Assembly: GCA_024235795.1 (NCBI GenBank)
Contig: JACKLR010000002.1
Coordinates: 372,001-436,000 of the forward strand
Source of the DNA: Burkholderiales bacterium
Lineage (GTDB): Bacteria > Pseudomonadota > Gammaproteobacteria > Burkholderiales > Nitrosomonadaceae
Direction: 5' to 3'
Length of the DNA stretch: 64,000 nt
Part shown: positions 61,786 to 64,000 of the stretch, one piece after another
Layout: each line of letters begins with the position of its first letter
Position numbering within the stretch: position 1 is the stretch's first letter
Notes under the pieces: model-generated
What the model saw: only the letters and a program-made list of their open reading frames with translations
The model's database searches: none
What the model was told of the DNA's origin: nothing
Made by a program: the position numbers and the translations under genes

Positions 61786-62976
61786 ATGATTTCAGATTTT
61801 CTTAATTTAATATCAGGTGTTGTAGATATGCCATGGTGGGGATATGTCGTGGTGACTTTGGTTTTGACGCATATCACGATTGCCAGTATCACAATTTATT
61901 TGCACCGCCATTCAGCGCATAGAGCATTGGATCTGCACCCCATTCCCAGTCATTTTTTTCGTTTCTGGCTTTGGCTGACATCCGGAATGGTCACCAAAGA
62001 ATGGACTGCCGTTCATCGTAAACATCATGCTAAATGCGAAACACCTGATGACCCGCATAGTCCGATAATTTATGGTATCAAGAAAGTTTTAACAGAAGGC
62101 GCGGAACTGTATCGAATTGAGTCTAAAAATAAAGAGACACTAGAACGTTATGGATACGGTACGCCAGATGATTGGGTGGAGCGCAATATTTATAGTAAAC
62201 ACAGTGCAAAGGGCATTGCCTTAATGCTTATTATCAATGTTATTTTGTTCGGTCCTATCGGTTTAACCATTTGGGCGATACAAATGATGTGGACGCCAAT
62301 TTTTGCTGCGGGTGTGATTAATGGTGTTGGGCATTTCTGGGGATACCGTAATTTTCAGGCTGAAGACGCCAGCCGTAACATAGTGCCATGGGGGATTCTG
62401 ATAGGCGGAGAAGAATTACACAATAACCACCATGCTTATGCAACATCAGCGCGGTTGTCCAATAAATGGTATGAATTTGACATTGGTTGGTTATATATCC
62501 GACTTCTGGAAATGATGGGATTGGCGAAAGTCAAGAAGGTTGCACCCAAACTGCGCCTTAATAAAGCTAAAACACAATGTGATCTGGATACATTGCACGC
62601 GGTTATTTCGCATCGCTATGAAGTACTGGCCAAGTATTCCAAATCCCTGAAAGCGACCTTTGCTGCGGAAATGGTGCATTTAAAAGAGTCGATAGTACAT
62701 TATGATATTGATAAATCGACGTTAAAGCGCTGGCTTCTGGCTGACGCTAAAACATTGCAGGAGCATGAACGTGAAACACTGAGCCAAGTGTTGAGTAATA
62801 CCAAAACACTGGATACGGTATATAACATGCGAGAAGAGTTAATGGCAATCTGGCAGCGTTCAACGGCATCAAAAGATGAACTTGTGAAGCAGCTGGAAGA
62901 TTGGTGTAGGCGTGCTGAAGAGAGCGGCATCGAGGTACTTCGTTCGTTTTCTCAACGACTGAGGTGTTACGCTTAA
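61786..62976 (+). CDS. Acyl-CoA/fatty acid desaturase (delta-9 type)
   Basis: A 396-residue membrane di-iron desaturase. Histidine boxes: HRHSAHRAL (about 41), HRKHHAKCE (about 78) and EELHNNHHAY (about 208), with four TM segments in two pairs. It introduces a double bond into saturated acyl chains of membrane lipids. The C-terminal 130 residues after the last box form a helical extension (KYSKSLKATFAAEMVHLKES and onward) seen in some proteobacterial desaturases. Single gene followed by a terminator. Confidence 0.93.
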   Translation: MISDFLNLISGVVDMPWWGYVVVTLVLTHITIASITIYLHRHSAHRALDLHPIPSHFFRFWLWLTSGMVTKEWTAVHRKHHAKCETPDDPHSPIIYGIKKVLTEGAELYRIESKNKETLERYGYGTPDDWVERNIYSKHSAKGIALMLIINVILFGPIGLTIWAIQMMWTPIFAAGVINGVGHFWGYRNFQAEDASRNIVPWGILIGGEELHNNHHAYATSARLSNKWYEFDIGWLYIRLLEMMGLAKVKKVAPKLRLNKAKTQCDLDTLHAVISHRYEVLAKYSKSLKATFAAEMVHLKESIVHYDIDKSTLKRWLLADAKTLQEHERETLSQVLSNTKTLDTVYNMREELMAIWQRSTASKDELVKQLEDWCRRAEESGIEVLRSFSQRLRCYA

Positions 62977-63013
62977 TCTTATAAACGCTATAGTGCTTTA
63001 AATCTGTTGAAAT

Positions 63014-63044
63014 AAAAAAACCCGTATTGTATACGGGTTTTTTT
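63014..63044. terminator. Bidirectional Rho-independent terminator
   Basis: Stem CCCGTAT/ATACGGG (63021-63027 and 63031-63037) with a three-base loop, flanked by A7 on the left and T7 on the right, so it can serve both the desaturase (plus) and rpmG (minus). Confidence 0.9.
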
Positions 63045-63091
63045 ATATGCTAAAGAAATAAAATTAATACTGTTAATAGTATCGGTTACAG

Positions 63092-63247
63092 TTACTTTAG
63101 TTTTGTTTCCTTGTATTTGACATGCTTGCGTGCTACCGGATCGTATTTGGTGATTTCAAGTTTCTCCGGATTTGCACGTTTATTTTTAGTCGTTGTATAA
63201 AAATGTCCTGTACCTGCAGAAGATTCAAGCTTAATTTTCTCGCGCAT
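63092..63247 (-). CDS. rpmG: 50S ribosomal protein L33
   Basis: A 51-residue protein, MREKIKLESSAGTGHFYTTT through KYDPVARKHVKYKETKLK, the Cys-free (zinc-independent) L33 form. It starts 41 bp after rpmB, with which it is co-transcribed, and ends about 50 bp before the shared terminator. Confidence 0.97.
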   Translation of the reverse strand: MREKIKLESSAGTGHFYTTTKNKRANPEKLEITKYDPVARKHVKYKETKLK

Positions 63248-63288
63248 TGGTTAATTCCTTATATCTGAACTCAATAGAATGTGAAAAT

Positions 63289-63525
63289 CTAAATGCTTTT
63301 ACCTTGTGAACGCATTTCAGCGATTACAACATCAATTCCTTTTTTATCGATTGTGCGTAATGCAGCATTTGATAGACGCAGGCTGATCCAGCGGTTTTCA
63401 CTTTCCAGCCAAAATTTCCGTTTCTGTAAATTTGGCAAGAAACGCCTTTTGGTCTTGTTGTTAGCGTGAGACACATTATTTCCAGTCAACGGTTTTTTGC
63501 CCGTCACTTCACATACTCGTGCCAT
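63289..63525 (-). CDS. rpmB: 50S ribosomal protein L28
   Basis: A 78-residue L28: MARVCEVTGKKPLTGNNVSH, TKRRFLPNLQKRKFWLESEN, SLRLSNAALRTIDKKGID. The ATG at 63525 gives the universal MARVC start; the open frame extends upstream to 63624 across an IS junction and is not part of the gene. An ISAs1 copy ends 71 bp upstream. Confidence 0.97.
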   Translation of the reverse strand: MARVCEVTGKKPLTGNNVSHANNKTKRRFLPNLQKRKFWLESENRWISLRLSNAALRTIDKKGIDVVIAEMRSQGKSI

Positions 63526-63555
63526 GTTGGTATACCCCGAAATTACAAAACCCTC

Positions 63556-63585
63556 ATTATATCCCGATTCCGGTTTTATTCTCAA
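63556..63585 (-). promoter_or_regulatory. Predicted sigma-70 promoter of rpmB-rpmG
   Basis: On the minus strand TTGAGA (63580-63585), an 18-bp spacer, and a perfect TATAAT (63556-63561), about 30 bp before the rpmB ATG. It lies wholly between the IS end (63597) and the gene, so the insertion left it intact. Confidence 0.65.
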
Positions 63586-63596
63586 ATATATATAAT

Positions 63597-64000
63597 CAGG
63601 GCAATCGGGCTTAAATTGCCCCAATAATTTTTAGCAAATAATCATTATCCCAGCCCGCCTTTAATCGTTTTGTTTTTACACCGACCTTTGACATTTTTTC
63701 TTTTTTTATCAGATTCAGAGCAATATGTCTGATAATAGCAAGATTAGCCGCGCTATGGCCTTTGCGTGTTCGATTACTGTCTTCGTCAAAGGCGATATCA
63801 AGAACCCAGTGTAAATTGTTTTCGATAGCCCAGTGAGCGCGAACAGCATGCTCCAGCTTGATAGGATTGCTGGCGCTTAGACTGCTAATGAAATAACGCG
63901 TTTCCTTGGATATTTTATTTTCTGATTCTCTTGTTGCTGTGACCTCAATGATGCTCTGCAGCCCCGGCCAGGAATGTCGTTCTTTTAACCATGCTATCTC
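63597..64000 (-). mobile_element. ISAs1-family insertion sequence, second copy (cut by window end)
   Basis: The terminal repeat CAGGGCAATCGGGCTTAAA starts at 63597 and the sequence then matches the right end of the element at 27719-28921 with only a few base changes over 400 bp, in opposite orientation. The rest lies beyond the window. Confidence 0.93.
63611..64000 (-). CDS. ISAs1-family transposase (5' truncated by window end)
   Basis: Covers the C-terminal 129 residues, equal to the end of the copy at 27.8-28.9 kb: EIAWLKERHSWPGLQSIIEV, AHWAIENNLHWVLDIAFDED and the end DYLLKIIGAI. No lesion is visible, so the copy may be intact. Confidence 0.93.
   Translation of the reverse strand, partial: EIAWLKERHSWPGLQSIIEVTATRESENKISKETRYFISSLSASNPIKLEHAVRAHWAIENNLHWVLDIAFDEDSNRTRKGHSAANLAIIRHIALNLIKKEKMSKVGVKTKRLKAGWDNDYLLKIIGAI

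Noticed and set aside
63526..63624. N-terminal extension of L28
   Set aside because: It crosses the IS end and promoter; the MARVC start at 63525 is the universal one.

Overview
The window looks like a chromosome segment of a betaproteobacterium, most likely a Nitrosomonas-type ammonia oxidiser. That is inferred from the style of the core genes (mtaD-like/ubiG/gph/ssrA, mutM, proC, yggT, rpmB-rpmG), the moderate GC, the stacked copper and silver efflux operons and the ISAs1 elements. No rRNA or species marker is present, so the genus is a judgement.

Region 1 (1-10.2 kb) is a patchwork of acquired and decaying DNA. It opens with a Bacteroidota-style metal efflux pair: an RND pump fused to a TolC-like protein, then its lipoprotein adaptor. 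After these come an IS3 fragment, a 273-bp MITE-like element with perfect 23-bp terminal repeats, a truncated and frameshifted methyltransferase, an intact MBL/beta-CASP RNase, a 15-copy heptamer tandem repeat, a remnant of IS3 OrfA, a small zinc-ribbon protein, a two-domain multicopper oxidase and a badly decayed IS5-family transposase.

Region 2 (10.2-27.7 kb) is a metal-homeostasis block read entirely on the minus strand. Two complete CusCBA tripartite exporters lie in tandem. The second carries a CusF-like domain fused to CusB and is led by a small secreted protein. Downstream are a SAM methyltransferase and a P-type cation ATPase that overlaps a c-di-GMP phosphodiesterase (HD-GYP) bearing an N-terminal Cys-rich metal finger. 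An intact ISAs1 element with a 10-bp target duplication closes the block.

Region 3 (29.2-49.3 kb) is a mobile island. It has a mating-pair-formation operon in RP4/IncP gene order (trbA B C D E F G H I J K L M, an extra OmpA-like lipoprotein, then trbN), a divergent KorB-like ParB protein and two KfrB-like proteins, one at each end. No relaxase, coupling protein or integrase is visible. Next to it sits an AT-rich two-gene module: a 105-aa protein and an 1127-aa TPR protein with a PIN-like region. Both carry the same G-[ST]-G-D-N-x-x-G-[DN]-K motif, and the pair resembles the GAPS6-type two-protein anti-phage systems. It is the best candidate for an unusual biological system here. A stop-interrupted helical-repeat gene follows, and the region ends at the 3' end of tmRNA (ssrA), a classic integration site.

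Region 4 (49.3-64 kb) is core chromosome: tmRNA, gph, ubiG, an MTA/SAH deaminase-like gene, an OmpA-family porin-like protein, a Gld-type ABC exporter set, mutM, proC, yggT, yggU, a decaying sixA, rluE, a fatty acid desaturase and rpmG/rpmB. A second, nearly identical but inverted ISAs1 copy begins just upstream of rpmB and runs off the window end.
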